In this document: piece by piece, positions 8,347 through 17,085 of the stretch
Layout of the letters: each line of letters starts with the position of its first letter
Position numbering within the stretch: the stretch's first letter is position 1
Assembly (NCBI RefSeq): GCF_002165575.1
Contig: NZ_MXQF01000013.1
Location: 90,907 to 154,906, forward strand
Direction of reading: 5' to 3'
Origin: Pseudoalteromonas sp. A601
GTDB lineage: Bacteria > Pseudomonadota > Gammaproteobacteria > Enterobacterales > Alteromonadaceae
Length of the DNA stretch: 64,000 nucleotides
Position numbers and translations under genes: made by a program
The notes under the pieces: model-generated
The model's database searches: none
The model's input: only the letters and a program-made list of their open reading frames with translations
Told to the model about the DNA's origin: nothing

Positions 8347-9717
8347 TTAATCAGCAAATTGGCGCACAAGGCTATTTAGAGTTTCTTTTGCATCACCAAA
8401 TATCATCCGGCAATTTGGCTTAAAGAATAACGGGTTATCAACACCCGCAAACCCCGTTGCCATGCCGCGCTTAAGTACAAACACATTCTTCGCTAAGTCC
8501 GCATTAATAACTGGCATACCGTAAATTGGGCTGCCCACCATTTCCCTTGCCGCCGGATTCACTACGTCATTCGCACCAATCACTATCGCCACATCAAACC
8601 CTTCTATCCGTGGGTTAATTTCATCCATTTCAAATAACTGCTCATACGATACATCCGCCTCAGCAAGCAGTACATTCATGTGTCCCGGCATACGCCCTGC
8701 CACAGGGTGGATCGCATACGCCACTTCAGCACCATTGTTTTCCAACAGCGCTTGCAGCTCTTTCATCGTGTGCTGTGCTTGCGCCACTGCCATGCCATAA
8801 CCCGGGATAACCAGTACCGACTGCGCCGCTTCTAATACATAAAATGCATCATCTGGGCTCAGTGGTTTAATTTCACCCTCAATTTTCATCTCACTCGTGT
8901 GTACTTTTTGAAAGCCCGACGTCAACACATTCACCAATGAGCGGTTCATCGCCTTACACATGATATTTGTTAAAATAATACCGCTGGCGCCCACCAACGC
9001 ACCGGCCACAATCAGCAAGTTGTTTTCCAGTGCAAAACCCGCTGCACATGCTGCTAACCCGGAGTAGCTGTTCAGCAATGAAATCACCACGGGCATATCC
9101 GCACCACCAATTGGCAGTACTAACATCACCCCCATTAATAGCGCTAAACCAATGGCCACATAGTGCCACGTCGTCATCGCCGGTTCAGTCACCAATAAAT
9201 AACCTGATGCCGCTATCGCCAAAATAAGCACCACGTTTGCAATGGCCTGACCTTTAAAAACAATCGGACGACCCACTATACGTTCGCTTAACTTTGCCCA
9301 CGCAACCACACTACCTGAAAACGTCACCGCACCAATAAGTAATGCTATAAAGCTCACTATCAACACAAATACGCTGGCAAACGCGTCATTGACTATCGCT
9401 GCATACGCCACCGCTAAACTCGCTAAACCACCCACACCATTAAACAATGACACAAGCTCAGGCATCGACGTCATTTCAACTTTCTTCGCCGCATACACAC
9501 CCACCGCAGAGCCAAGCATTATCGCCCCTAAAATAAACTCGAACGAGATAATCTGTTTATCGAGTAACGTCACCACCACCGCAATTAACATCGCAAGCCC
9601 TGATAACAGGTTACCTTTTCGCGCGGTAGAAGGGTGGCTTAATAGTTTTAAACCAAAAATAAAGAGCAACGCACACACCACATAGGTAGCATTTATTAAT
9701 ATTGAAAAATCACTCAT
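8347..9717 (-). CDS. pntB: NAD(P) transhydrogenase subunit beta
   Basis: A 456-residue membrane protein with about eight or nine transmembrane helices in the first 270 residues. A C-terminal NADP-binding domain III follows, with the expected VIPGYGMAVAQAQH and AIVIGANDVVNPAA segments. With the two alpha polypeptides it couples proton entry to hydride transfer from NADH to NADP+, supplying NADPH. It is the last gene of a pntA1-pntA2-pntB operon. Codon usage here is visibly richer in G and C than in flanking genes. Confidence 0.95.
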   Translation of the reverse strand: MSDFSILINATYVVCALLFIFGLKLLSHPSTARKGNLLSGLAMLIAVVVTLLDKQIISFEFILGAIMLGSAVGVYAAKKVEMTSMPELVSLFNGVGGLASLAVAYAAIVNDAFASVFVLIVSFIALLIGAVTFSGSVVAWAKLSERIVGRPIVFKGQAIANVVLILAIAASGYLLVTEPAMTTWHYVAIGLALLMGVMLVLPIGGADMPVVISLLNSYSGLAACAAGFALENNLLIVAGALVGASGIILTNIMCKAMNRSLVNVLTSGFQKVHTSEMKIEGEIKPLSPDDAFYVLEAAQSVLVIPGYGMAVAQAQHTMKELQALLENNGAEVAYAIHPVAGRMPGHMNVLLAEADVSYEQLFEMDEINPRIEGFDVAIVIGANDVVNPAAREMVGSPIYGMPVINADLAKNVFVLKRGMATGFAGVDNPLFFKPNCRMIFGDAKETLNSLVRQFAD

Positions 9718-9726
9718 CGCTCTCTC

Positions 9727-10002
9727 CTAACGCTTTTTAAACATGGCAAGCATACGGTCAGTGACTAAATAACCACCCACCACATTCACGGTTGCCAACA
9801 TGACAGCGGCCGCACCCAGCCATGTCGCGAGTTCATGTGACTCACCACCGGCTAAACTCAGTGCACCAATCACGGTAATCCCCGAGATTGCATTGGCACC
9901 TGACATCAGCGGCGTATGTAACGTCGCGGGCACCTTACGAATAAGCTCAAACCCAACAAAGATAGCGAGCATTAATATAAATAAAAGATAAATACCGGTC
10001 AT
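9727..10002 (-). CDS. pntA2: NAD(P) transhydrogenase alpha, membrane part (domain II)
   Basis: A 91-residue protein with three hydrophobic segments, matching the membrane portion of PntA encoded as a separate polypeptide. It overlaps the upstream alpha-1 gene by 4 nt and precedes pntB by 9 nt, so translation is probably coupled. A split alpha subunit is common in marine gammaproteobacteria and alphaproteobacteria; E. coli has it fused. Confidence 0.93.
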   Translation of the reverse strand: MTGIYLLFILMLAIFVGFELIRKVPATLHTPLMSGANAISGITVIGALSLAGGESHELATWLGAAAVMLATVNVVGGYLVTDRMLAMFKKR

Positions 10003-11156
10003 GATGCTTTCTCCACTGGTTGTTGCGCGCGTAGTTCACTGATTGTTTGATTGGTGATATCGCCTTGATGCGTAATCACTGCACTCTTTTGAATGTCATC
10101 TTCAAGGTCAATCGCAAACTGCTTGCTGTCTTTTTGCCAAAACTCACTAACTAAGTTAAACAGGTTATTGGCGTACATTTGTGACGCATTAAGGGCCACT
10201 TCATTTGACCAGTTCCCCGTGCCAATGATTTTAACCCCGTCAATCACAGTGGTGTCACCTGGGACTGAGCCAGCTACATTGCCGCCACTCTCGGCGGCCA
10301 TATCCACAATCACTGAGCCCGCTTTCATTTGCCCAATGGTGTCGTGATTGATTAACACAGGTGGCCTACGACCAAACAGCTGTGCTGTCGTGATAACAAT
10401 ATCTGATTGCGCAATACACTGTGCTTGCGCCGCCTGCTGCTTTGCCATCTGCTCTGGGGTGAGTGCTTGCGCATACCCTTGTGCCGTTTGCCCTGTATCA
10501 CCTAAGTCGATGTCTAAAAACTTGGCACCTAATGAGCGCACTTGCTCTGCAACCACAGTTCGCGTATCAAATGCAGTCACTGCCGCTCCTAAGCGTTTTG
10601 CGGTCGCAATGGCTTGAAGCCCAGCCACACCTGCGCCGATAATAAACACTTTCGCAGGCTTAATCGTGCCCGCCGCTGTCATCATCATCGGCAGAATGCT
10701 CGGTAATTCCGCGATGGCTTTTGTCACCATCACATACCCTGCCAAACTGGCTTGTGAGCTCAGGGCATCCATTTTTTGACAGCGCGTGCTACGCGGTATC
10801 ATTTCCATGCTAAAACTGGTGACCTGATGTTGGCACAGTAAGTCCACATAATCATGGCTATTAAACGGGTCTAAAAAGCTGATAACAGCTTTACCTTTCG
10901 CATGAGGAATATCCTCTACCGGCAATTTATCAACCGATAAAATCACATCCGCTTGCGCTAAAATACCAGCGCGGTCTTTAAGCACCGTGGCGCCTGCGTC
11001 TTCATATTCTTTATCGCTGATAAAAATACCGTCGCCAAGACCTGATTCAACAATCACGTCTGCCCCTAACAACACATACGCTTTGACATTCGCGGGTAAT
11101 AACCCACACCGCCGCTCACGGCTAGCCGCCTCTTTTAAACACACTATTTTGGCCAT
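9999..11156 (-). CDS. pntA1: NAD(P) transhydrogenase subunit alpha part 1
   Basis: A 385-residue soluble NAD-binding domain I of the transhydrogenase. The alanine dehydrogenase/PntA signature is clear: RCGLLPANVKAYVLLGADV near the start and a Rossmann segment FIIGAGVAGLQAIATAKRLG near residue 170. It is the first gene of the operon. The structured intergenic DNA at 11225-11329 lies just upstream and may carry the promoter. Confidence 0.95.
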   Translation of the reverse strand: MAKIVCLKEAASRERRCGLLPANVKAYVLLGADVIVESGLGDGIFISDKEYEDAGATVLKDRAGILAQADVILSVDKLPVEDIPHAKGKAVISFLDPFNSHDYVDLLCQHQVTSFSMEMIPRSTRCQKMDALSSQASLAGYVMVTKAIAELPSILPMMMTAAGTIKPAKVFIIGAGVAGLQAIATAKRLGAAVTAFDTRTVVAEQVRSLGAKFLDIDLGDTGQTAQGYAQALTPEQMAKQQAAQAQCIAQSDIVITTAQLFGRRPPVLINHDTIGQMKAGSVIVDMAAESGGNVAGSVPGDTTVIDGVKIIGTGNWSNEVALNASQMYANNLFNLVSEFWQKDSKQFAIDLEDDIQKSAVITHQGDITNQTISELRAQQPVEKAS

Positions 11157-11224
11157 AAATTTTCCTCATTCCTAAATTTAAGGTGCAACAATTCCTCCGA
11201 CTAAATATGTCGGATAATATTTAA

Positions 11225-11342
11225 AACCCACTCGGTGGGTTAAGTTGGGTGACCCCAAACAGGCAAGGCTAGATGGTGACCTTGCAAACACTGTTTGGGG
11301 CTATAACGTACTGGCGAACGCCAGTACGTGGTAGGCGAACGC
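11225..11342 (-). repeat. Three stacked hairpins between kduI and pntA1
   Basis: Three inverted repeats lie in about 105 bp. AACCCAC/GTGGGTT spans 11225-11241. CCCCAAACAG pairs with CTGTTTGGGG at 11253-11300, with an inner GCAAGG/CCTTGC. ACGTACTGGCG/CGCCAGTACGT spans 11306-11329. GGCGAACGC occurs twice (11313 and 11334). None has a long T-run on the minus strand. This could be a compound terminator for the uronate operon or a small REP-like element; it is denser than a usual terminator. Confidence 0.6.
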
Positions 11343-11364
11343 TTAGTTAAGATGCATCATCGAA

Positions 11365-12195
11365 TTAACGTAGTGCACTCACCTCAATGTGGTCCATATC
11401 ATCAAACTCTTGGTTTTCACCCCCCATCGCCCAAATGAACGTGTAGTTCGATGTGCCCACACCGCTGTGGATTGACCAACTCGGTGACGCTATCGCCACT
11501 TCACTTTCAATCGGCAATGTACGTACTTCTGTTGGCTCACCCATTAAATGAAATACTTTTTCATCTTTCGGTAAGTCAAAGTACATATACACTTCGGTAC
11601 GTCTAAAATGAGTGTGCGGAGGCTTCGTATTCCACACACTGCCTTTTTTAAGCTCGGTAATACCCATCACTAACTGACAGCTATCCACAATACCGGGGCG
11701 AATCGATTGGAAAATTGTGCGCTCATTGGAGGTCTCTTGTGACCCAAGCTCAATGAACTTCGCTTTACTTTTTGGGACGTGCACGGTCTTAGTGACACGG
11801 TGTGCAGGGTACGAAGCTAAATAGAACTTCGCTGGGTTCGCCGCATCCGTTGAAGAAAATACCACTTCTTGGCTTTCTTTGGCGATATACAAACTGTCAC
11901 GGTTGTTCATTGGGTACGCTGTCCCATCAACGGTAATAAGCCCTTCACCACCAATATTTATCACACCCGCTTCACGGCGTTGACAAAAATAGTCCGCGGC
12001 TAACTCTTTATGCGTTGGCAATACAATCGCCTCAGCTGCAGGCGTAATACCACCGATAACAGCACGGTCAACATCGGTATACGTTAAGTTAATTTTACCG
12101 GCTTCAAATAATGGTGCTGTAACGAACGCATCACGCAACTCTTCATTACGCATTGTCTTGTAGCTTCTAATATCTGCTGAGAACATAAAGTCCAT
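11365..12195 (-). CDS. kduI: 5-keto-4-deoxyuronate isomerase
   Basis: A 276-residue cupin-fold isomerase converting 5-keto-4-deoxyuronate (from unsaturated uronates released by lyases) to 2,5-diketo-3-deoxygluconate. Family features include DRAVIGGITP near residue 45 and the metal-binding region with PPHTHFRRTEVYMYFDLP near residue 200. The length matches E. coli KduI (278). I start at the ATG of MDFMFSADIRS because AAAGGGGC lies 7 nt upstream; an upstream in-frame ATG would add 24 unconserved residues. It is the last gene of the kdgK-TRAP-kduD-kduI operon. Confidence 0.95.
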   Translation of the reverse strand: MDFMFSADIRSYKTMRNEELRDAFVTAPLFEAGKINLTYTDVDRAVIGGITPAAEAIVLPTHKELAADYFCQRREAGVINIGGEGLITVDGTAYPMNNRDSLYIAKESQEVVFSSTDAANPAKFYLASYPAHRVTKTVHVPKSKAKFIELGSQETSNERTIFQSIRPGIVDSCQLVMGITELKKGSVWNTKPPHTHFRRTEVYMYFDLPKDEKVFHLMGEPTEVRTLPIESEVAIASPSWSIHSGVGTSNYTFIWAMGGENQEFDDMDHIEVSALR

Positions 12196-12251
12196 AATTG
12201 CCCCTTTGTATAATTTGTTTATACATCTATAAATTTTGAAATAATAATGGC

Positions 12252-13025
12252 TTAGCGAGCCATCCATCCGCCATCAACTAACATGACATGGCCATTTACA
12301 TAATTTGCTGCATTACTTGATAAAAAGACTGTCGCACCGGCTAGATCTTCAGGTTTACCCCAAACACCACTTGGAATACGAGCCGTGATACTTTCATGAC
12401 GTTCTTTATCCTGACGTAGGTTATAAGTGTTGTCTGTTTCGAAGTAACCTGGTGCGATTGCATTTACTTGAATATTGCTCGATGCCCATTCATTTGCTAA
12501 TGCTTTCGTTAACTGCGCGACGCCACCTTTACTCGCTGCATAAGCAGGTACAGTAATACCACCTGAAAAGCTTAGTAATGATGCGATGTTGATGATTTTA
12601 CCTGAGCCTTGTTTTAGCATGTATTTACCAGCTTCACGGCAAAATTTAAACACACCATTTAGGTTTGTGTTGATAACTTCATTCCAATCATCGTCTGAAA
12701 ACTCATGGGCTGGTGAGCGCTTAATAGTGCCTGCATTATTGACTAAAATATCTATTCGCCCGAACTCACTGATAGTATTTGTAACGGCTTGCTTGATTTG
12801 GTCGCCATCGCCTTGATCACAACCTAGTGCCAAACAGGTCACACCTTTTTCTTTCAATAATGAGATAGTACTTTCAACATTCTCAACCTTTGAGCCAACG
12901 GCTACAACTGTTGCGCCTGCTTCGCCTAAGGCCAGTGCCATAGCTTGCCCTAAGCCACGGCTAGCTCCGGTAACAACTGCCACTTTATTTTCTAAACCAA
13001 ATTGTTGCTGTAAATATGTGTTCAT
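12252..13025 (-). CDS. kduD: 2-dehydro-3-deoxy-D-gluconate 5-dehydrogenase
   Basis: A 257-residue short-chain dehydrogenase reducing 2,5-diketo-3-deoxygluconate to KDG with NADH. The glycine-rich NAD site TGASRGLGQAMA is near residue 20, NNAG near residue 93, and the catalytic Ser/YAASK at about residues 145-160. Its position directly before kduI and after the TRAP transporter supports KduD over other short-chain dehydrogenases. Confidence 0.93.
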   Translation of the reverse strand: MNTYLQQQFGLENKVAVVTGASRGLGQAMALALGEAGATVVAVGSKVENVESTISLLKEKGVTCLALGCDQGDGDQIKQAVTNTISEFGRIDILVNNAGTIKRSPAHEFSDDDWNEVINTNLNGVFKFCREAGKYMLKQGSGKIINIASLLSFSGGITVPAYAASKGGVAQLTKALANEWASSNIQVNAIAPGYFETDNTYNLRQDKERHESITARIPSGVWGKPEDLAGATVFLSSNAANYVNGHVMLVDGGWMAR

Positions 13026-13064
13026 TATTAAATTCCTATTTAACGGTTTAAATTAAAGGTCTTC

Positions 13065-14357
13065 TTAGATTAAACCTAAAAGTTGAGGTAAAAATTCACT
13101 AATCGAAGGGAAGATTGTGACTAAAATAAGTGCAACTACCATCGCCACGTATAATGGCAATATGGGTTTAACAATTTGACTGATTGAAACCTTACCAATG
13201 CTACAGCCAACAAATAGCACGCTACCTACTGGTGGTGTACATAATCCTATTGATAGATTTAAAATCATCATAATGCCGAAATGCAAAGGTGATATCCCAA
13301 GAGATTCGGCAACAGGTAAAAAGATAGGCGTGAAAATCAGCACTGCTGGAGTCATGTCCATGAATGTGCCAATTAGCAATAACGTAATATTAATAATTAA
13401 AAGAATAATTAATGGATTCTCTGATAATGCTAGTAATGTTTGACTAATTGTCTGCGGGATCAATTCATAAGACATTAACCAAGACATTGCTGATGATGCA
13501 CCTATCAATAACATCACAATGGCGGTTGTATTCACCGATTTCAGTAAAATAGGATAAAGATCTTTGTAACTCAGCTCTTTATAAAACACCAAAGACACAA
13601 CTAGTGAATATAAAACAGCGATAGCGCCTGCTTCAGTTGGTGTGAAAAACCCGCCGATAATGCCACCAATTATCAAGAAAATTAAAAATAAACTCGGTAC
13701 TGCACCAAAAAGAGATGGCCAAAACGGTCCAATTGACTCTTTTGATAAGGGTTGAATATTTTTACGTTTAACATATATAGCCGCGCCAGCAATCAATAAA
13801 AGCGTCACTAATAAGCCTGGTAAATACCCAGCAATAAACAATGCGGCAATTGAAACTCCACCACTAGCAAGTGAATATATGATTAATATATTACTGGGAG
13901 GAATAAGCATACCTGTCGTTGCAGCAGTTACAGTTACAGCTGTACTGAATGGTTTATCATACCCCTCTTTTTTCATTGCAGGGATCATAAAGCCACCAAT
14001 TGCTGATGTTGCAGCAACTGCAGAACCAGAAATTGAGCCAAAAAGAGCACATGAGATTACATTTACGAATGCTAATCCGCCAGGAAGGCGTCCAACTAAT
14101 ACTTTTGCAAATTCAATCAACCTCAATGCAATACCACCTTGTCCCATGATGTACCCAGACAAAATGAAGTAAGGAATAGCAAGCAAAGCAAAACTATCAA
14201 TCCCAGCCGTTAATCGCTGAGCTATTGTTGTCAGAGCAGGTAAAGTGTCTATCGTCGCCAACATAGTAACTAATGTTGCGAATATAATAGCCAGTGCAAT
14301 GGGTAAATTAATTAACAGTAATAGTGCAAAGACACCAAACAAAATTATGCTAGTCAT
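13065..14357 (-). CDS. dctM: TRAP transporter large permease (DctM)
   Basis: A 430-residue integral membrane protein with about 12 hydrophobic segments and DctM signatures such as GSISGSAVAATSAIGGFMIPAM and TPTEAGAIAVLYSL. It forms the sodium-coupled channel of a tripartite ATP-independent transporter. It overlaps dctQ by 4 nt. Given the kduI/kduD/kdgK neighbours, the substrate is probably a uronate or a lyase-derived unsaturated uronate. Confidence 0.95.
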   Translation of the reverse strand: MTSIILFGVFALLLLINLPIALAIIFATLVTMLATIDTLPALTTIAQRLTAGIDSFALLAIPYFILSGYIMGQGGIALRLIEFAKVLVGRLPGGLAFVNVISCALFGSISGSAVAATSAIGGFMIPAMKKEGYDKPFSTAVTVTAATTGMLIPPSNILIIYSLASGGVSIAALFIAGYLPGLLVTLLLIAGAAIYVKRKNIQPLSKESIGPFWPSLFGAVPSLFLIFLIIGGIIGGFFTPTEAGAIAVLYSLVVSLVFYKELSYKDLYPILLKSVNTTAIVMLLIGASSAMSWLMSYELIPQTISQTLLALSENPLIILLIINITLLLIGTFMDMTPAVLIFTPIFLPVAESLGISPLHFGIMMILNLSIGLCTPPVGSVLFVGCSIGKVSISQIVKPILPLYVAMVVALILVTIFPSISEFLPQLLGLI

Positions 14358-14857
14358 AGGATGTCCTCCTGCTCTACTGAATGACTTGGAGCATTAAAAA
14401 AGAAATAAATGCTATAGAGTAAAAATAACAATCCACTAAGCGGTAAAACGATATATACACCGGCCATTGGTACATTTAACACTGCAGAGTGCTGCCCTAA
14501 GGTCCAAGTGAGGTTTACTAAGTTAAGCCCACCAATTATCAATACGGTGATCGCAAATATAGCCACTAGTAAACAACATAGTTGAAAAACTACTTTTGCT
14601 TTCGCTTCAGATAAATTTCTTACAATCAAGTCAAAACCTAAGTGACTATGTTCTCGATAGGCGTAAGCACCTCCAAGCAAACTTATCCAGATAAGTAAAA
14701 ACCGAGCAACTTCTTCAGTAAATGAGCTTGGCTGAGGGAGTACAAACCGTGTTAAAACTTGCCAAGTTACATCAACCACTAATAAAGCCATCATAATGGC
14801 GAGTAAAACCCGTAAAGAACGATCAATTGTGTGTAAGATGTTTTCAAATTGTTTCAC
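14354..14857 (-). CDS. dctQ: TRAP transporter small permease (DctQ)
   Basis: A 167-residue protein with four predicted membrane helices, the usual DctQ layout (RFVLPQPSSFTEEVARFLLIWISLLGGA conserved core near residues 35-62). It partners DctM. It overlaps both dctP and dctM by 4 nt, indicating translational coupling. Confidence 0.93.
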   Translation of the reverse strand: MKQFENILHTIDRSLRVLLAIMMALLVVDVTWQVLTRFVLPQPSSFTEEVARFLLIWISLLGGAYAYREHSHLGFDLIVRNLSEAKAKVVFQLCCLLVAIFAITVLIIGGLNLVNLTWTLGQHSAVLNVPMAGVYIVLPLSGLLFLLYSIYFFFNAPSHSVEQEDIL

Positions 14858-15852
14858 TGTGGCTCTCCCATAGCTTTAATGCTTTCAACGAGCGGCTCCA
14901 GGATCGTACCTTCCAATGAATCATAAATAGGTCTTACGCTATCTTGGAACTGCGTTTTATCTGCGACTATAATCTCAACTCCAGCTTCTTCTACTTTTTG
15001 CAAAGACATTGCAGTCGATTCTGCCCAAAGTATTTTTTGATATTCAGTTGCTTCACTCATCGCCTGGCTTAACCATTGCTGTTCTTGTGGCTTAAGCTTA
15101 TTCCAGACTTTAGTACCTATAACAATCACGTCTGGAATCGAGGTATGCTCATCTAACAAATAATATTTACTCACCTCGTAATGTTTTGAAAAGTAAAAGC
15201 TAGGTGGATTATTTTCTGCCCCTCCAACAATTCCTTGCTGCAAAGATGTATAAAGCTCTCCCCAGCTTACAGGTGTAGCAGCACCACCCATCGTATTAAC
15301 CATATCAACTGCTGTTTGACTGCTCATTACGCGAATTTTTAATCCTGCAAGATCTTGCGGACTTTCTACTTTACGTTTAGTTGTGTAAAAGCTGCGGCTA
15401 CCAGCATCAAAATAGCCTAAGCCTTTAATTAAAAATGGAGTACCGGCATCAAGCAGGTCATGCCCAATTTCACTGTCTAACGTTTTCCAATAATGAGCAT
15501 GGTCATTAAATAAATACGGAAGACTGAAAACTTTCATTTGTGGCACAAATGCTTCGAGTGAACTGGCAGAAACTTTTGTCATACCCATGCTACCAATCTG
15601 TAGCAGTTCCAAGACTTCGCGCTCAGTACCTACTTGTGCAGAAGGATAGATAACTAACTCCATTGTTCCACCAGATAGCTGCTTCAGAACTTCACTCATG
15701 TGAACGAGAGATTTATGAACAGGGTGTTGAGTATCTAAATGGTGTGCCAGACGTATCGATGTATGTCTTTCATCTTTGTTATTACATGCACAAAGCACCA
15801 AGCAAAAAAGTGCCGCTATGAAGCACTTAAAAAAAGATTTATTAAGCATCAT
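14854..15852 (-). CDS. dctP: TRAP transporter substrate-binding lipoprotein (DctP)
   Basis: A 332-residue DctP/TeaA-family solute receptor. Family landmarks: IRLAHHLDTQHPVHKSL near the N-terminus, PSAQVGTEREVLELLQIG, and GLKIRVMSSQTAVDMVNTMGGAATPVSW with the conserved ligand-pairing Arg near residue 170. The signal peptide ends in LCAC, a lipobox, so this receptor is anchored to a membrane rather than free in the periplasm, which is less usual for DctP. It overlaps kdgK by 4 nt. Confidence 0.93.
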   Translation of the reverse strand: MMLNKSFFKCFIAALFCLVLCACNNKDERHTSIRLAHHLDTQHPVHKSLVHMSEVLKQLSGGTMELVIYPSAQVGTEREVLELLQIGSMGMTKVSASSLEAFVPQMKVFSLPYLFNDHAHYWKTLDSEIGHDLLDAGTPFLIKGLGYFDAGSRSFYTTKRKVESPQDLAGLKIRVMSSQTAVDMVNTMGGAATPVSWGELYTSLQQGIVGGAENNPPSFYFSKHYEVSKYYLLDEHTSIPDVIVIGTKVWNKLKPQEQQWLSQAMSEATEYQKILWAESTAMSLQKVEEAGVEIIVADKTQFQDSVRPIYDSLEGTILEPLVESIKAMGEPQ

Positions 15853-16760
15853 AAGCCTCCACTTGTCAGCGCTATTTCTTTATCTATAATAGCGCCTTTA
15901 TGCATTATCACGGTGCTTGCACACTGCTGACCGGCACTAATACAATCACCAACCGATTTGCCTTGTAATTTAGCTGCTAAATATGCGCCATTGAAAGAAT
16001 CCCCAGCTGCTGTTGTGTCAACAGGAGTTAAGATTGATTTTAATGGATAGAAAAAGCGCTGCTTGTCTTTATATAAATGACAACCATGATGACCATTTTT
16101 AACCACGACTTCTTTAACTCCGGCATCAGCCCAACGATCGATACATTCATCGACTGAATGTTGCCCGTATAAAGATTTTTCATCATCAAAGCTGATTAAA
16201 GCAATATCCGTTACTGTCATCATCTTAGTAAACACATCAATCGCACTGCTTACATCCATCCAATTACGAGCACGATAGTTATTATCAAATACAACTTGCC
16301 CGCCATTTTTACGGTATGTTTTTAAGCAATCAAATAGCGCAATTAAATCGTCATGAGGAAAGAGAGATAAAGTTATACCACTGAGGAAAATAACTTCATA
16401 TTCCAGTATTTCATCTAATACTTCTGGGAAATCAGTCAGCATTGAGCGAACAGGTGAGTTTTGGCGCCAATAATTAAAATAGCGTTCCCCGGTGTCGTCA
16501 TTGTTAATTATGTATAAGCCAGGCAATTGCCCCTTTTTAATTTTTACATGCTCAACATTAACACCTTCATTTTGCCATGCTTCAAGCATACTCTCGCTGT
16601 ATAGGTCATCTCCTAACACAGTAAAGTAATCAGCTGCTCCACCACAACGGCATAAATAAACAGCAGTATTTAAAGTATCTCCGCCGAAACCTAATTTAAA
16701 TTGTTCTTCTGCCTGTTGACTTAATTCAACCATGCATTCACCTAATACTGCGACTTTCAC
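15849..16760 (-). CDS. kdgK: 2-dehydro-3-deoxygluconokinase
   Basis: A PfkB/ribokinase-family kinase of about 303 residues that phosphorylates KDG to KDPG. N-terminal GGDTLNTAVYLCRCG binds sugar, and the C-terminal DTTAAGDSFNGAYLA carries the catalytic Asp and anion hole. I prefer the GTG at 16758-16760 (VKVAVLGECMVEL) because AAGGA precedes it by 7 nt and the family begins there; an upstream ATG at 16787 is possible. It is the first gene of the uronate operon. No KDPG aldolase is present in the window. Confidence 0.92.
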   Translation of the reverse strand: MKVAVLGECMVELSQQAEEQFKLGFGGDTLNTAVYLCRCGGAADYFTVLGDDLYSESMLEAWQNEGVNVEHVKIKKGQLPGLYIINNDDTGERYFNYWRQNSPVRSMLTDFPEVLDEILEYEVIFLSGITLSLFPHDDLIALFDCLKTYRKNGGQVVFDNNYRARNWMDVSSAIDVFTKMMTVTDIALISFDDEKSLYGQHSVDECIDRWADAGVKEVVVKNGHHGCHLYKDKQRFFYPLKSILTPVDTTAAGDSFNGAYLAAKLQGKSVGDCISAGQQCASTVIMHKGAIIDKEIALTSGGL

Positions 16761-16876
16761 TATTACATCCTTAGATTCAATTAACATAAGCGGCTTTAAT
16801 TAAAATCATGCTGGTTAATGCGCACTTTCATCAAAAGTGTTAAAAATTTACAGAATGATTTTAACCTCAGGTTATA

Positions 16877-16892
16877 TGATTGTAAATGATTA
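16877..16892 (+). promoter_or_regulatory. Direct-repeat operator candidate, kdgK/deoR2 site
   Basis: TGATTG-TAAA-TGATTA, same 10-bp half-site spacing as the rhaK site, between the divergent kdgK operon and the second DeoR gene. Confidence 0.6.
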
Positions 16893-17085
16893 CTTTGAGC
16901 GATTTTGACCGAATAGTTATATATTGTCAAATAATCAAATATTATGAAATAGTTTTTGATTAAAATAAAAACTTCCAATATGCGAAAATCACGTTTAAAT
17001 ACATTAAACGGCCACCAAAAGTCACCTATTGTCATAAACTGTCTTTTTAAATCAAACTGTGTTATGTTATGAAGACTATTTTAAA

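Noticed and set aside
16796..17035. 79-residue minus-strand open frame upstream of kdgK
   Set aside because: It covers the regulatory region with the operator motif, is AT-driven, has no good ribosome-binding site and shows no domain-like pattern.
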